Assembly (NCBI GenBank): GCA_020444205.1
Contig: JAHLLJ010000023.1
Span: 1 to 39,459 of the forward strand
Direction of reading: 5' to 3'
Length of the DNA: 39,459 nt
From: Deltaproteobacteria bacterium
GTDB lineage: Bacteria; Desulfobacterota; Desulfarculia; Desulfarculales; Desulfarculaceae
The notes below the pieces were generated by a model that saw nothing but the letters and a program-made list of their open reading frames with translations, made no database searches and was not told where the DNA came from. Both the position numbers and the translations under genes were made by a program. Every line of letters starts with the position of its first letter. The stretch's first letter is position 1. Below, one piece after another: positions 1-8,087 of the stretch.

Positions 1-301
1 CAAGGACCTGGAAAACACCGCCATGCTGCTCAAGCCCGAGGCCAAGCTGGCCAAAGAGCGCGAGTTCGAACGTAAGGCCCGGCGGCTAAACGATCGCCGC
101 CGAGATGCCCAACAAGAAATCCGCGAGGCGCAGCGCGATGCCTTTGCGCCCATTCTCAGGCGCATGCAAGGCGTTCTCAAGACCCTGGGCGCCAAGGGCG
201 GCTTTGCTTTGATAACCGAATCGCGTACCGCGCTTTATTACCCCCAAAGCGCCGACATCACCAGCGAAGTCATAGCGGCCTACGACAAGAAATTCCCGTA
301 G
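1..301 (+). CDS. Skp/OmpH-family periplasmic chaperone, C-terminal part (5' end outside window)
   Basis: The reading frame is open from base 2, so the gene begins before the window and only about 99 C-terminal residues are visible. They show a long, highly charged helical stretch rich in K, R, E and Q (about residues 1-55 of the fragment), followed by a compact end with an FALITE-type segment and a terminal YDKKFP. This is the layout of the OmpH/Skp family, whose coiled-coil arms hold unfolded outer-membrane proteins in the periplasm. Its position directly before lpxD matches the widespread bamA-skp-lpxD-fabZ-lpxA order. The signal peptide is not visible. The family call rests on fragment character plus context. 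Confidence 0.8.
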   Translation, partial: KDLENTAMLLKPEAKLAKEREFERKARRLNDRRRDAQQEIREAQRDAFAPILRRMQGVLKTLGAKGGFALITESRTALYYPQSADITSEVIAAYDKKFP

Positions 302-310
302 GGGCTGGAG

Positions 311-1339
311 GTGAAGATTTCGCTGGGCCAATTGGCCCTGCTCTTGGACGGTAGCCTGGAAGGTCCGGCCGAGCGCGAGGTGTCGGGGATAAAGGGGCTG
401 GAAGAGGCCGGCTCCGCCGACATCTCTTTTCTGGCGAATCCCAAGTACGCCCCATTGCTTAATAGCTGTCAGGCAGGGGTGGTTTTGGTGTCCCAAGACC
501 AGAAAACCCCGGAGGGCCTGGCTGTAATCAGGGTGGAAAATCCCTACCTGGCTTACGCCCAGGTTCTGACCAAGGCCACGGCCAAGCCCTACGAGCCTTT
601 GGGGGTGCACCCCAAGGCGGTGGTGGAGCCGGACGCGGTATTGGGCGCGGACTGTTCCATACACGCGCTGGCTTATGTTGGTGCCGGGGCTGAGTTGGGC
701 GATCGCGTGGTAGTGCATCCTGGCGCCTATTTGGGGCCTGGGGTCAAGGTAGGCTCGGACACGGTGATTCACGCCAACGTGGCGGTATATCACGGCTGCA
801 CCATAGGCAGCCGCTGCATCATCCATGGCGGGACAGTGATCGGAGCCGATGGTTACGGCTTTGTGTTCGACGGTGAACGCCACTTCAAGATTCCCCAGAT
901 CGGCACCGTACAGATAGACGATGACGTGGAGCTGGGGGCGGGCAACACCGTGGACCGCTCCTCCAACAGCCGCACCTGGATACAGCGCGGGGTAAAGACC
1001 GACGATCAGGTGCACATCGCTCATAGTTGCGTTATCGGTGAGAACTGCCTGCTGGTGGCCCAGGTGGGAATCAGCGGATCGTCCAAGCTGGGCAAGGGCG
1101 TTGTACTGGGCGGAAAAGTCGGCGTGGGCGGGCACATCACTATCGGCGACGGGGCCATGGTGGGAGGCGGCTCGGGTGTTGCCCAATCTTTGGAAGCGGG
1201 CGAGGTGGTCAGCGGCTATCCGGTGATGCCTCACCGCTTGTGGTTACGCACCAGGGGGCTGGTCAAGCGCCTGCCCGAGATTTTCAGCCGGGTCAAAAAG
1301 CTGGAGGCCCGGTTGGATCAGCGCGAGGCAAAGGAATAA
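311..1339 (+). CDS. lpxD: UDP-3-O-(3-hydroxyacyl)glucosamine N-acyltransferase
   Basis: The 342-residue product has the usual LpxD length. It adds the second hydroxyacyl chain, from acyl-ACP, to the UDP-glucosamine intermediate of lipid A in the cytoplasm. An N-terminal uridine-binding domain (about 1-100, opening KISLGQLALLL) is followed by a left-handed beta-helix of hexapeptide repeats (about 100-320). In the HIAHSCVIG segment, His238 corresponds to the catalytic histidine of the family. The start is GTG, with AGGGG at 300-304 six bases upstream; a closer GGAG abuts the start and is too near to serve. The gene follows skp by 9 bases and precedes fabZ by 12. Confidence 0.95.
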   Translation: MKISLGQLALLLDGSLEGPAEREVSGIKGLEEAGSADISFLANPKYAPLLNSCQAGVVLVSQDQKTPEGLAVIRVENPYLAYAQVLTKATAKPYEPLGVHPKAVVEPDAVLGADCSIHALAYVGAGAELGDRVVVHPGAYLGPGVKVGSDTVIHANVAVYHGCTIGSRCIIHGGTVIGADGYGFVFDGERHFKIPQIGTVQIDDDVELGAGNTVDRSSNSRTWIQRGVKTDDQVHIAHSCVIGENCLLVAQVGISGSSKLGKGVVLGGKVGVGGHITIGDGAMVGGGSGVAQSLEAGEVVSGYPVMPHRLWLRTRGLVKRLPEIFSRVKKLEARLDQREAKE

Positions 1340-1351
1340 AGGAGCGGTCAC

Positions 1352-1792
1352 ATGCCTGAAGGAGTACTTAACCTCACTGACATATTGAAGATTCTGCCCC
1401 ACCGCTATCCCCTTCTGTTGGTGGACCGCGTTCTGGAGTTGAAAACGCCCGAGTACGTCAAAGCCATAAAGAACGTGACCTTCAACGAGGCCTTTTTTCA
1501 GGGGCACTTCCCTGGACAACCGGTCATGCCCGGCGTTTTGATAATCGAGGCCATGGCCCAGACCGGCGGCATCCTGGCATACAAATCCCATCCCGAAGCC
1601 CAGGACCGGTTGTTCTATTTCCTGGGTATGGATAAGGTTAAGTTCCGTAGGCCGGTGATCCCGGGTGATCAACTGGTCATGGAGTTGACCGCGGTGCACC
1701 GCTCCACCAGGGCCTGGAAAATGATCGGCAAGGCCTTTGTGGATGATCAACTGGCTGTGCAAGCCGAACTTACCGCGGCCCTGATGCAATAA
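1352..1792 (+). CDS. fabZ: (3R)-hydroxyacyl-ACP dehydratase FabZ
   Basis: This is a 146-residue hot-dog-fold dehydratase of type II fatty acid synthesis. It draws on the same 3-hydroxyacyl-ACP pool that LpxA and LpxD use, which explains its fixed place between them. The signature GHFPGQPVMPG starts at residue 51, with catalytic His52 and Glu66 (IIEAMAQTGG). The N-terminal ILPHRYPLLLVDRV block is also typical. A strong ribosome site AAAGGAG (1338-1344) lies seven bases before the ATG. Confidence 0.97.
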   Translation: MPEGVLNLTDILKILPHRYPLLLVDRVLELKTPEYVKAIKNVTFNEAFFQGHFPGQPVMPGVLIIEAMAQTGGILAYKSHPEAQDRLFYFLGMDKVKFRRPVIPGDQLVMELTAVHRSTRAWKMIGKAFVDDQLAVQAELTAALMQ

Positions 1793-1796
1793 GAAC

Positions 1797-1810
1797 CCGG
1801 CTTAGGCCGG
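1797..1810 (+). other. short GC hairpin between fabZ and lpxA
   Basis: CCGGC and GCCGG pair around a TTAG loop just after the fabZ stop. A short T-run follows only six bases later. It could slow transcription or mark an mRNA processing point. It is too short and too far from its T-run to be called a firm terminator, and lpxA clearly belongs to the same gene set. Confidence 0.3.
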
Positions 1811-1844
1811 CCCCATTTTCTCTGAGCGCGGGAAAAGGTTTTTC

Positions 1845-2618
1845 ATGGAGATACATCCCACCGCGGTGGTTCACGAAAGCGCCCAACTGGCCGACGATGT
1901 CCAGATAGGCGCCTTTGCCTACATAGGGCCCGAGGTGTCCATAGGACCGGGCACCCAGGTGGACCATCACGCCAACATCGAACGACTCACCACCATCGGG
2001 GCGGATTGTCACATCTGGCCTCACGCCTCCATCGGCACCGATCCTCAGGACCTCAAGTTCGGCGGAGAGCGCACCACCTTGCAAATCGGTGACCGGGTGC
2101 TGATCCGCGAATTCGTCACCGTAAACCGGGGCACCGGCGAGGGCGGCGGCGTCACCCGCCTGGGTGATGAATGCCTGCTCATGGCCTATTCCCATGTGGC
2201 CCACGACTGCCAACTGGGGCAGCGGGTGATAATGGCCAATGCGGCCACCCTGGGCGGCCACGTGCACATTGAGGAATTCGCCAACATCGGCGGTTTGGTG
2301 GCCATCCACCAGTTCACCCGTATCGGCACCCGGGCCTTCATCGGGGGAATGAGCGGGGTGGCTCAGGACCAACCTCCCTACTGCCTGTGCGAAGGCAATC
2401 GCTGCAAGCCCCACGGCCTTAACGTCATCGGGCTCAAGCGGGCGGGCTTTGCCAACGAAGTTATCGACGCCCTTAAGAGTGCTTACCGGATCATCTTCCG
2501 CACCCACACCCCCATCCAAAAGGCCATGGAGCAAGTTCGCGCCGAAGTGACCGGCGTGGCGGAGGTTGATCATCTGCTCGACTTCATCGCCTCCAGCGAT
2601 CGGGGGGTAGCCCGTTAG
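1845..2618 (+). CDS. lpxA: acyl-ACP--UDP-N-acetylglucosamine O-acyltransferase
   Basis: At 257 residues this has normal LpxA length. It catalyses the first step of lipid A synthesis, acylating O-3 of UDP-GlcNAc in the cytoplasm. The first two thirds are hexapeptide beta-helix repeats (PTAVVHESAQLADDVQIG and onward), and the C-terminal helical domain starts near residue 190. The segment YSHVAHDCQLG contains His117 and His120; His120 aligns with the catalytic base (His125 in E. coli). AAAAGG at 1833-1838 lies six bases before the ATG. It is followed by lpxI after 10 bases. Confidence 0.97.
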   Translation: MEIHPTAVVHESAQLADDVQIGAFAYIGPEVSIGPGTQVDHHANIERLTTIGADCHIWPHASIGTDPQDLKFGGERTTLQIGDRVLIREFVTVNRGTGEGGGVTRLGDECLLMAYSHVAHDCQLGQRVIMANAATLGGHVHIEEFANIGGLVAIHQFTRIGTRAFIGGMSGVAQDQPPYCLCEGNRCKPHGLNVIGLKRAGFANEVIDALKSAYRIIFRTHTPIQKAMEQVRAEVTGVAEVDHLLDFIASSDRGVAR

Positions 2619-2628
2619 CGGAGCAAAG

Positions 2629-3438
2629 ATGGCACGGCGCACCATAGGTCTAATCGCCGGCAAGAGCCAGTTCCCCCTGCTGTTCGCCCGTTCCGCCCGG
2701 GCCCAAGGTCACCGCGTGGTGGCCGTGGCCTTCAAGGGCGAGACCCTGCCCGCCCTGGAGCAGGAGGTGGACGACCTCACCTGGGTGCAACTGGGGCAGT
2801 TGGGCAAACTACTCAAGGCCTTTAAAAACCAGGGGGTAACTCAGGCGGCAATGTGCGGCGGGGTCACCAAGCCGCGCATGTTCGACCTCAAGCCTGACCT
2901 CAAGGCCCTGGGGCTCATCAAAAAGATCCGCCATATGGCCGACGACGGCATCCTGCGCACCTTTGCCGACTATCTAGGCGAGCAGGGCATAGAGATATTG
3001 CCCAGCCACGAGCTGGTGCCCGAGCTATTGGCCAAGCCCGGCCTCTACACCTCCCGCAAGCCTACGGAAACCGAGCGCGAGGACATGGAGGTGGGCTGGC
3101 GGGTGGCTGCTGAGTTGGGCAAGCTGGACATTGGCCAATGCGTGGTGGTTAGGGGCAGGGCGGTGGTGGCCGTGGAGGCCATGGAAGGCACCGACCAGTG
3201 CATCCGCCGGGCGGGCGAGCTGGCCGGCGGCCGGGACGCGGTGGTCATAAAGCGCTGCAAACCGGGTCAGGATCGCCGCTTTGATCTGCCTTCCGTGGGC
3301 AGCGACACCGTGGGAGTTATGGCCGCGTCCGGTGCTTCCTGCCTTTTGGTCGAGGCGGGGCGCACCTTATTTTTCGATCTCGAGCAGGCCGTGAAATTGG
3401 CCGACGCTTCGGGCATCTGCATCCTGGGCCGCGGCTAA
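2629..3438 (+). CDS. lpxI: UDP-2,3-diacylglucosamine pyrophosphatase LpxI
   Basis: The 269-residue protein starts IGLIAGKSQFPLLFA and has the DLPSVGSDTV block near residue 220, both marks of the LpxI (former DUF1009) family. LpxI hydrolyses UDP-2,3-diacylglucosamine to lipid X. It replaces the unrelated LpxH in alphaproteobacteria, many Desulfobacterota and others. Nothing resembling LpxH is in the window. A GCGGAG ribosome site (2618-2623) overlaps the end of lpxA. The place between lpxA and lpxB supports the call. Confidence 0.94.
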   Translation: MARRTIGLIAGKSQFPLLFARSARAQGHRVVAVAFKGETLPALEQEVDDLTWVQLGQLGKLLKAFKNQGVTQAAMCGGVTKPRMFDLKPDLKALGLIKKIRHMADDGILRTFADYLGEQGIEILPSHELVPELLAKPGLYTSRKPTETEREDMEVGWRVAAELGKLDIGQCVVVRGRAVVAVEAMEGTDQCIRRAGELAGGRDAVVIKRCKPGQDRRFDLPSVGSDTVGVMAASGASCLLVEAGRTLFFDLEQAVKLADASGICILGRG

Positions 3439-3468
3439 GTCCCGAGCTGAAATTACAAAGGAGGCCGC

Positions 3469-4476
3469 GTGAGCGCGCCGGTGAAAATAGCGGTGGTGGG
3501 AGTGGGCTACTTGGGCCGTTTCCACGCCGAAAAATTGGCCCGCCTGAAGACCGCCGAGCTGGTGGGAGTGGTGGACGCCGATCCCAAACAGGCCGAATCG
3601 GTGGGCAAGGCGGTGGGTTGCCCCAGTTTCAGCGACCACCGCGAATTATTGGGCAAGGTGGAGGCGGTCAGCGTGGTCACCCCCACGGTGACTCACCATG
3701 CGGTGGCCAAGGATTTCTTGACCGCCGAGGCGGACGTGATGTGCGAAAAGCCCATGACCGCCACCTTGGAAGAGGCCGACGAGCTCATCGACTTGGCTGC
3801 TCAGCACGGACGTATCCTGCAAGTGGGCCATTTAGAGCGTTTCAACCCTGCGGTGGAGGGCATGTTTGAGCGGGCGGGCCAGCCCATGTTCCTGGAAGTC
3901 AACCGCATCGCTCCCTTTAAAGCCCGGGCCACGGACGTGGATGTAACCCTGGATTTGATGATTCACGACCTGGACATCATCCTGGCCCTGGTAGGCGCCG
4001 AGCCGGTGGAGATCCGCGCCAAGGGCGTGCCGGTGCTGGGGCCCCACGCCGACCTGGTCAACGCCCGCCTGGAGTTCCCCGGCGGCTGTGTGGCCAATGT
4101 CACCGCCAGCCGCCTGGCCCTTAAGGACGAGCGCAAAATGCGCTTGTTCCAGCCCGATGCCTATCTCTCCCTTGACTTCCGCAAGCGTAAACTCCTGGTG
4201 GTCAGCGGGGTGGAGTATCGCCCCGGCAAGATACCCAAGGTAAAGGCTGAGCGGCCCCGTTTCCCCAAGAGCGATCCCTTGGAAAAGGAACTCAGCGCCT
4301 TTTTGGAATTGGTGCGCACCCGCCAGGCCCCCAGGGTGGACGGCCAGGCGGGCCGCCGGGCCCTGGCCTGCGCCATGCGGGTAAAGGCCTGCGTGGAAGA
4401 GGGCCTGTGCAAGTACCAGGACGTTCTGGAGGCCTCGCCGCGCTGGGTGGAAGCCCTCCCCGACGAGGAAAGTTAG
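3469..4476 (+). CDS. Gfo/Idh/MocA-family NAD(P)-dependent oxidoreductase (lipid A locus)
   Basis: The 335-residue protein has an N-terminal Rossmann fold (GVGYLG at 11-16), the family EKP motif (93-95, with Lys94) and the downstream HLERFNP (121-127). A second conserved block, LDLMIHDLDI, puts His166 at the usual substrate-binding place. Start is GTG behind a near-perfect AAAGGAGG (3457-3464). It sits between lpxI and lpxB, and lpxB begins directly after its stop. GnnA, which oxidises UDP-GlcNAc at C3 for diamino-sugar lipid A, belongs to this superfamily. However, no GnnB aminotransferase is present here, so the substrate is unknown. A lipid A role is inferred from context only. Confidence 0.88.
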   Translation: MSAPVKIAVVGVGYLGRFHAEKLARLKTAELVGVVDADPKQAESVGKAVGCPSFSDHRELLGKVEAVSVVTPTVTHHAVAKDFLTAEADVMCEKPMTATLEEADELIDLAAQHGRILQVGHLERFNPAVEGMFERAGQPMFLEVNRIAPFKARATDVDVTLDLMIHDLDIILALVGAEPVEIRAKGVPVLGPHADLVNARLEFPGGCVANVTASRLALKDERKMRLFQPDAYLSLDFRKRKLLVVSGVEYRPGKIPKVKAERPRFPKSDPLEKELSAFLELVRTRQAPRVDGQAGRRALACAMRVKACVEEGLCKYQDVLEASPRWVEALPDEES

Positions 4477-5610
4477 GTGGCGTCGAGCCGGTCAGTGGTG
4501 CTGGTGGCTGGAGAGGCCAGCGGCGATCAACACGCGGCCAGGCTGGCCCGCGAGATGCTGGCCATGTCCCCGGACATAACCATCAGCGGTATCGGCGGCC
4601 CCAAGATGGAGGCCGCCGGGGTGGATCTGCTTTACCGCTCCGAAGAGCTGGCCCTGGTGGGGGTGGCCGAGGTCCTGCCTAAGCTGGGGATCATCCTGGG
4701 AGCCATCCGGGGCATGAAGCACCATCTGCGGAGGACCCGGCCCGACGTGGTCATCCTGGTGGACTTTCCGGACTTCAACTTCCGCATCGGCAAGGCGGCC
4801 AAAAAGCTGGGGCTTAAGGTGCTCTATTACATAAGCCCCCAGGTGTGGGCTTGGCGCCCCAAGCGGGCTCGGCAAATGGCATCCTTTGTAAACCACTTGG
4901 CCTGCGTGTTCCCTTTTGAGCGCGAATTTTTCCGGAACCGGGTTCCCCTGCTTCCGGTGAGCTTTGTCGGTCATCCGCTGCTGGACATACCCGCGCAGAC
5001 CTGGGAAGAGCCCTTGCCCGTGCCCCAGGAAGCCGAGCTGGTGGGCCTGTTGCCCGGCAGCCGCATGTCCGAGATCAGCCGGCTGATGCCGCTGCTATTG
5101 GCCGCGGCCAAGCGCATGCGTGAGCAACGGCCTGGCCTGCACTTTATCCTGCCCTTGGCTCCGGGCCTGCGCCGGGAGCAGGTGGAGCCTTATCTCAGGA
5201 ATACGCCCAAGGGTTTGACCATTTTGGCCGGGCGCGCCCGGCAGGTAATGGAGCAGGCCAAACTGGTCCTGGTGGCCTCGGGCACCGCCACGCTACAGAC
5301 CGCACTGGCCGAAACCCCGGGGGTGGTGGTATACAAGACCGGGAGATTCAACTATTTGGTGGCGCGCTCCCTGATAAAGGTGGAGCGCATCGCCATGCCC
5401 AACTTGATCGCCGGCCGCGAACTCATGCCCGAGCTTATTCAGGGCGAGGCCACCCCGGAAAAAGTGGCCGCCGAGGGTATTTCCCTGCTGGCTGATGATG
5501 GGCGGCGCGAGCAGGTGATACAGGGCTTGAAAGAGGTGCGCGCCAAACTGGGTGGGCCCGGCGCCAGCCGCAGGGTGGCCGAACTGGCCCTGGAAATGAT
5601 GGAAGGATAA
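4477..5610 (+). CDS. lpxB: lipid-A-disaccharide synthase
   Basis: This 377-residue GT19 enzyme condenses lipid X with UDP-2,3-diacylglucosamine to form the beta-1,6-linked disaccharide at the inner membrane. Family marks are GEASGDQHAARL near the N-terminus, VDFPDFNFRI, and YISPQVWAWRPKR around residue 125. A C-terminal nucleotide-binding half includes LLPGSRMSEI and ASGTATLQTAL. Translation begins at a GTG immediately after the previous stop, with GAGGAAAG (4465-4472) as ribosome site. Confidence 0.96.
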   Translation: MASSRSVVLVAGEASGDQHAARLAREMLAMSPDITISGIGGPKMEAAGVDLLYRSEELALVGVAEVLPKLGIILGAIRGMKHHLRRTRPDVVILVDFPDFNFRIGKAAKKLGLKVLYYISPQVWAWRPKRARQMASFVNHLACVFPFEREFFRNRVPLLPVSFVGHPLLDIPAQTWEEPLPVPQEAELVGLLPGSRMSEISRLMPLLLAAAKRMREQRPGLHFILPLAPGLRREQVEPYLRNTPKGLTILAGRARQVMEQAKLVLVASGTATLQTALAETPGVVVYKTGRFNYLVARSLIKVERIAMPNLIAGRELMPELIQGEATPEKVAAEGISLLADDGRREQVIQGLKEVRAKLGGPGASRRVAELALEMMEG

Positions 5611-5615
5611 CCGGT

Positions 5616-7439
5616 TTGTCTGAGCGGGCTGAAAAACGACAACGTGATATAGCGCACGCCAAGCGCCTGCTGAAGATGGTGCGGCCCTATTGGAAGCGCC
5701 TGGCCGGGGCCATGATCCTCATGGTACTGGTGGGGGCCTCCACCTCGGCCGTGGCCTATCTGGTCAAGCCGGTGATGGACAAGATTTTCGTGGCCCGCGA
5801 CTCCGACCTTCTAATGCTCATGCCCATCGGCATCATCGTGCTTTACATGGTCAAGGGGCTGTCTTCCTACGGCCAGACCTACTTGATGCAGTACGTGGGC
5901 CAGCGCATCGTCACCCAGTTCCGCATAGACCTATACGCCCATTTGCAGCGCCTTAGCCTGAGCTACTACGACCGCACCCCCACCGGCGAGCTGATGAGCC
6001 GCATAACCAACGACGTGAACCAGATGCAAGGCGCGGTGTCGAGCGTGGTCACCGGCGTGCTCAAGGACATGTTCACCATCGTGGGTCTGGTGGGGGTGAT
6101 CGTCTATAGGGACTGGTTCTTGGCGGTCTTCGCCTTGGGGGTGTTTCCCTTGTGCGTGATTCCCCTGGTCAAGTTCGGCCGCAGGCTGCGCAAGATCTCC
6201 CACCGTTCCCAGGAGACCATGGCCGACGTCACCGTCCTTTTGCACGAAACCATTGCCGGGGCCCGCATCGTAAAGGGCTTTTGCCGCGAGGACTACGAGA
6301 CCCAGCGCTTCATCGACGAGGCCTTCCGCCTGTTTCGCCTGCGCATGAAGGACATCTCCACCCGGGCCATGTCCAGCCCGCTCATGGAGTTTTTGGGCGG
6401 CCTGGGTATCGCGGGCATCCTCTTCTACGGCGGCTGGCAGGTTATCCACGGCGTGTCCACCCCAGGCACCTTCTTTTCGTTCCTCACCGCCCTTATCCTG
6501 CTCTATGAGCCGGTCAAGCGCCTGAGCAGCATGAACAACGATGTGCAGAACGGCCTGGCCGCGGCTGAGCGGGTTTACCGGGTATTGGACGAGCCGGTGG
6601 AAATAGCCGAAAAAACCGGCGCCAAGGACCTGGCTCCCCTGCAAAAAGAAATTCGCTTTCAAGATGTCAGCTTTGCTTACCGTCCCGGCGAGCCGGTGCT
6701 GACGGACATAAACCTCACCGTGCCCAAAGGCCAGGCCGTGGCTTTGGTGGGCACCAGCGGGGGCGGCAAGACCACCCTGGTCAACCTGCTGCCCCGCTTC
6801 TACGAGGTGATGAGTGGCTCCATCAGCATTGACGGGACCGACATCCGCCAGGCCACCCTGGGCAGCCTGCGCGGCCAGATCGCCATCGTTACCCAGCAGA
6901 CCATCCTGTTCAACGACACGGTGCGCAACAACATCGCCTATGGCCGCCCAGAGGCCACTGAGGAACAGGTGCGCGCCGCTGCCGAGGCGGCCTATGCCAC
7001 CAAGTTCATCGAACAGATGCCTAACGGACTGGACACATTGATCGGCGAGAGCGGGGTGCTGCTTTCCGGCGGTGAGCGCCAGCGCTTGTCCATCGCGCGG
7101 GCCCTGTTGGCCGACCGGCCCATTTTGATCCTGGACGAGGCCACCAGCAGCCTGGACACCGAGAGCGAGATGTACGTGCAAAAGGCTTTGGAAAACCTCA
7201 TGGCCGGACGCACCACCTTTGTCATTGCCCACCGCCTATCCACGGTGCAGCGGGCCGACCGCATCCTGGTGGTCAGTGGAGGGCGCATAGTGGAGGAGGG
7301 CCGTCACGATGAACTGGTGGCTCTGGGCGGAGTGTATACCCGGTTGCACCGTATGCAGTTCGCCATCGATCAGGGGCTGGATGGAATAACCCCCCAGGCC
7401 GAGCGTCTGGCCGGGGCGTCTGGAGAAGAAAAAGGTTAG
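5616..7439 (+). CDS. msbA: lipid A export ABC transporter MsbA (ATP-binding/permease)
   Basis: The 607 residues combine a six-helix ABC exporter domain (about 25-320) with a C-terminal ATPase. The ATPase shows Walker A GTSGGGKT (379-386), the signature LSGGE (483-487) and Walker B ILILDE with Asp507 and Glu508, plus a switch His in VIAHRLST. MsbA flips lipid A-core across the inner membrane, and its place after lpxB fits that substrate. The start is taken as TTG at 5616, behind GAAGGA (5602-5607). The next ATG (5675) would remove about 20 charged residues. Substrate assignment rests on context, since half-size exporters look alike. Confidence 0.92.
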   Translation: MSERAEKRQRDIAHAKRLLKMVRPYWKRLAGAMILMVLVGASTSAVAYLVKPVMDKIFVARDSDLLMLMPIGIIVLYMVKGLSSYGQTYLMQYVGQRIVTQFRIDLYAHLQRLSLSYYDRTPTGELMSRITNDVNQMQGAVSSVVTGVLKDMFTIVGLVGVIVYRDWFLAVFALGVFPLCVIPLVKFGRRLRKISHRSQETMADVTVLLHETIAGARIVKGFCREDYETQRFIDEAFRLFRLRMKDISTRAMSSPLMEFLGGLGIAGILFYGGWQVIHGVSTPGTFFSFLTALILLYEPVKRLSSMNNDVQNGLAAAERVYRVLDEPVEIAEKTGAKDLAPLQKEIRFQDVSFAYRPGEPVLTDINLTVPKGQAVALVGTSGGGKTTLVNLLPRFYEVMSGSISIDGTDIRQATLGSLRGQIAIVTQQTILFNDTVRNNIAYGRPEATEEQVRAAAEAAYATKFIEQMPNGLDTLIGESGVLLSGGERQRLSIARALLADRPILILDEATSSLDTESEMYVQKALENLMAGRTTFVIAHRLSTVQRADRILVVSGGRIVEEGRHDELVALGGVYTRLHRMQFAIDQGLDGITPQAERLAGASGEEKG

Positions 7440-7445
7440 ATTGCC

Positions 7446-8087
7446 ATGATGTTTTCTTGGTTATCCAGCCAAGTAAATCCTGACGCCGTGCTTCACCGCG
7501 AACTGGCGATAGTCATCAATATTTCGCTGATGGCTGCCATAATGTACTTCGGATGGGATTACTCTCTGCGCCTGCTGTTGGAGGACTTCGGCAACAGCGA
7601 TATGGGTAAGGCCTGGGGCAAGGCGGCCTATTGGATGGGGCACGGCGGTGTGCAACTCGCCTTGGGCGCGATTCTGATGGCCAACGGCTTTCAATTGGGC
7701 AGGTTCAAACGGGTCAAGGCCGGCATTTACTCCATCTGGGCGGTATCCATTTCCGGGGTGGCAGTGCAGGTGGTCAAATATTTGGCGGGCCGGGCCCGGC
7801 CCCGCATGAATCTGCAGGCGGACATGTGGTTTGGGCTGTCCTTTAACTCCGACATGCACTCCTTCCCTTCGGGGCACACCGCCACCAGCTTTGCCCTGGC
7901 CGCCTGGCTGGCCTACCGCTATCCCCACATGGCGGTGGTTTTCTACGGCATGGCCACCTTTGTGGCTGTGGGCCGGGTGATCAGTGGAGCCCATTTCCCG
8001 AGTGACATCCTGGCCGGCGCGGTGCTGGGCATGCTGGTCGGTAGCGTCCTGGCTCTGTGGTCCGAGCGAAAGAGGCAGGCATCATGA
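7446..8087 (+). CDS. PAP2-family membrane phosphatase (possible lipid A or polyprenyl-PP phosphatase)
   Basis: This is a 213-residue integral membrane protein with about six hydrophobic segments. It carries the complete three-part PAP2 signature: K111-x6-R118-P119, PSGH at 141-144, and R177-x5-H183. Members remove phosphate from membrane lipids such as undecaprenyl diphosphate, or from lipid A at the 1- or 4'-position (LpxE, LpxF). Here it follows msbA and overlaps the first GT83 gene by four bases (ATGA), so action on lipid A after export, or recycling of the polyprenyl carrier used by the cassette, is the sensible inference. The sequence does not choose between them. Confidence 0.9.
   Translation: MMFSWLSSQVNPDAVLHRELAIVINISLMAAIMYFGWDYSLRLLLEDFGNSDMGKAWGKAAYWMGHGGVQLALGAILMANGFQLGRFKRVKAGIYSIWAVSISGVAVQVVKYLAGRARPRMNLQADMWFGLSFNSDMHSFPSGHTATSFALAAWLAYRYPHMAVVFYGMATFVAVGRVISGAHFPSDILAGAVLGMLVGSVLALWSERKRQAS

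Noticed and set aside
86-1234. 382-codon minus-strand open frame over lpxD
   Set aside because: It is the antisense shadow of a clear lpxD gene in GC-rich DNA; its translation is rich in His/Gly/Gln with no family motif.
5931-7232. 433-codon minus-strand open frame over msbA
   Set aside because: Antisense shadow of a gene with complete ABC motifs; the product has no recognisable domain.
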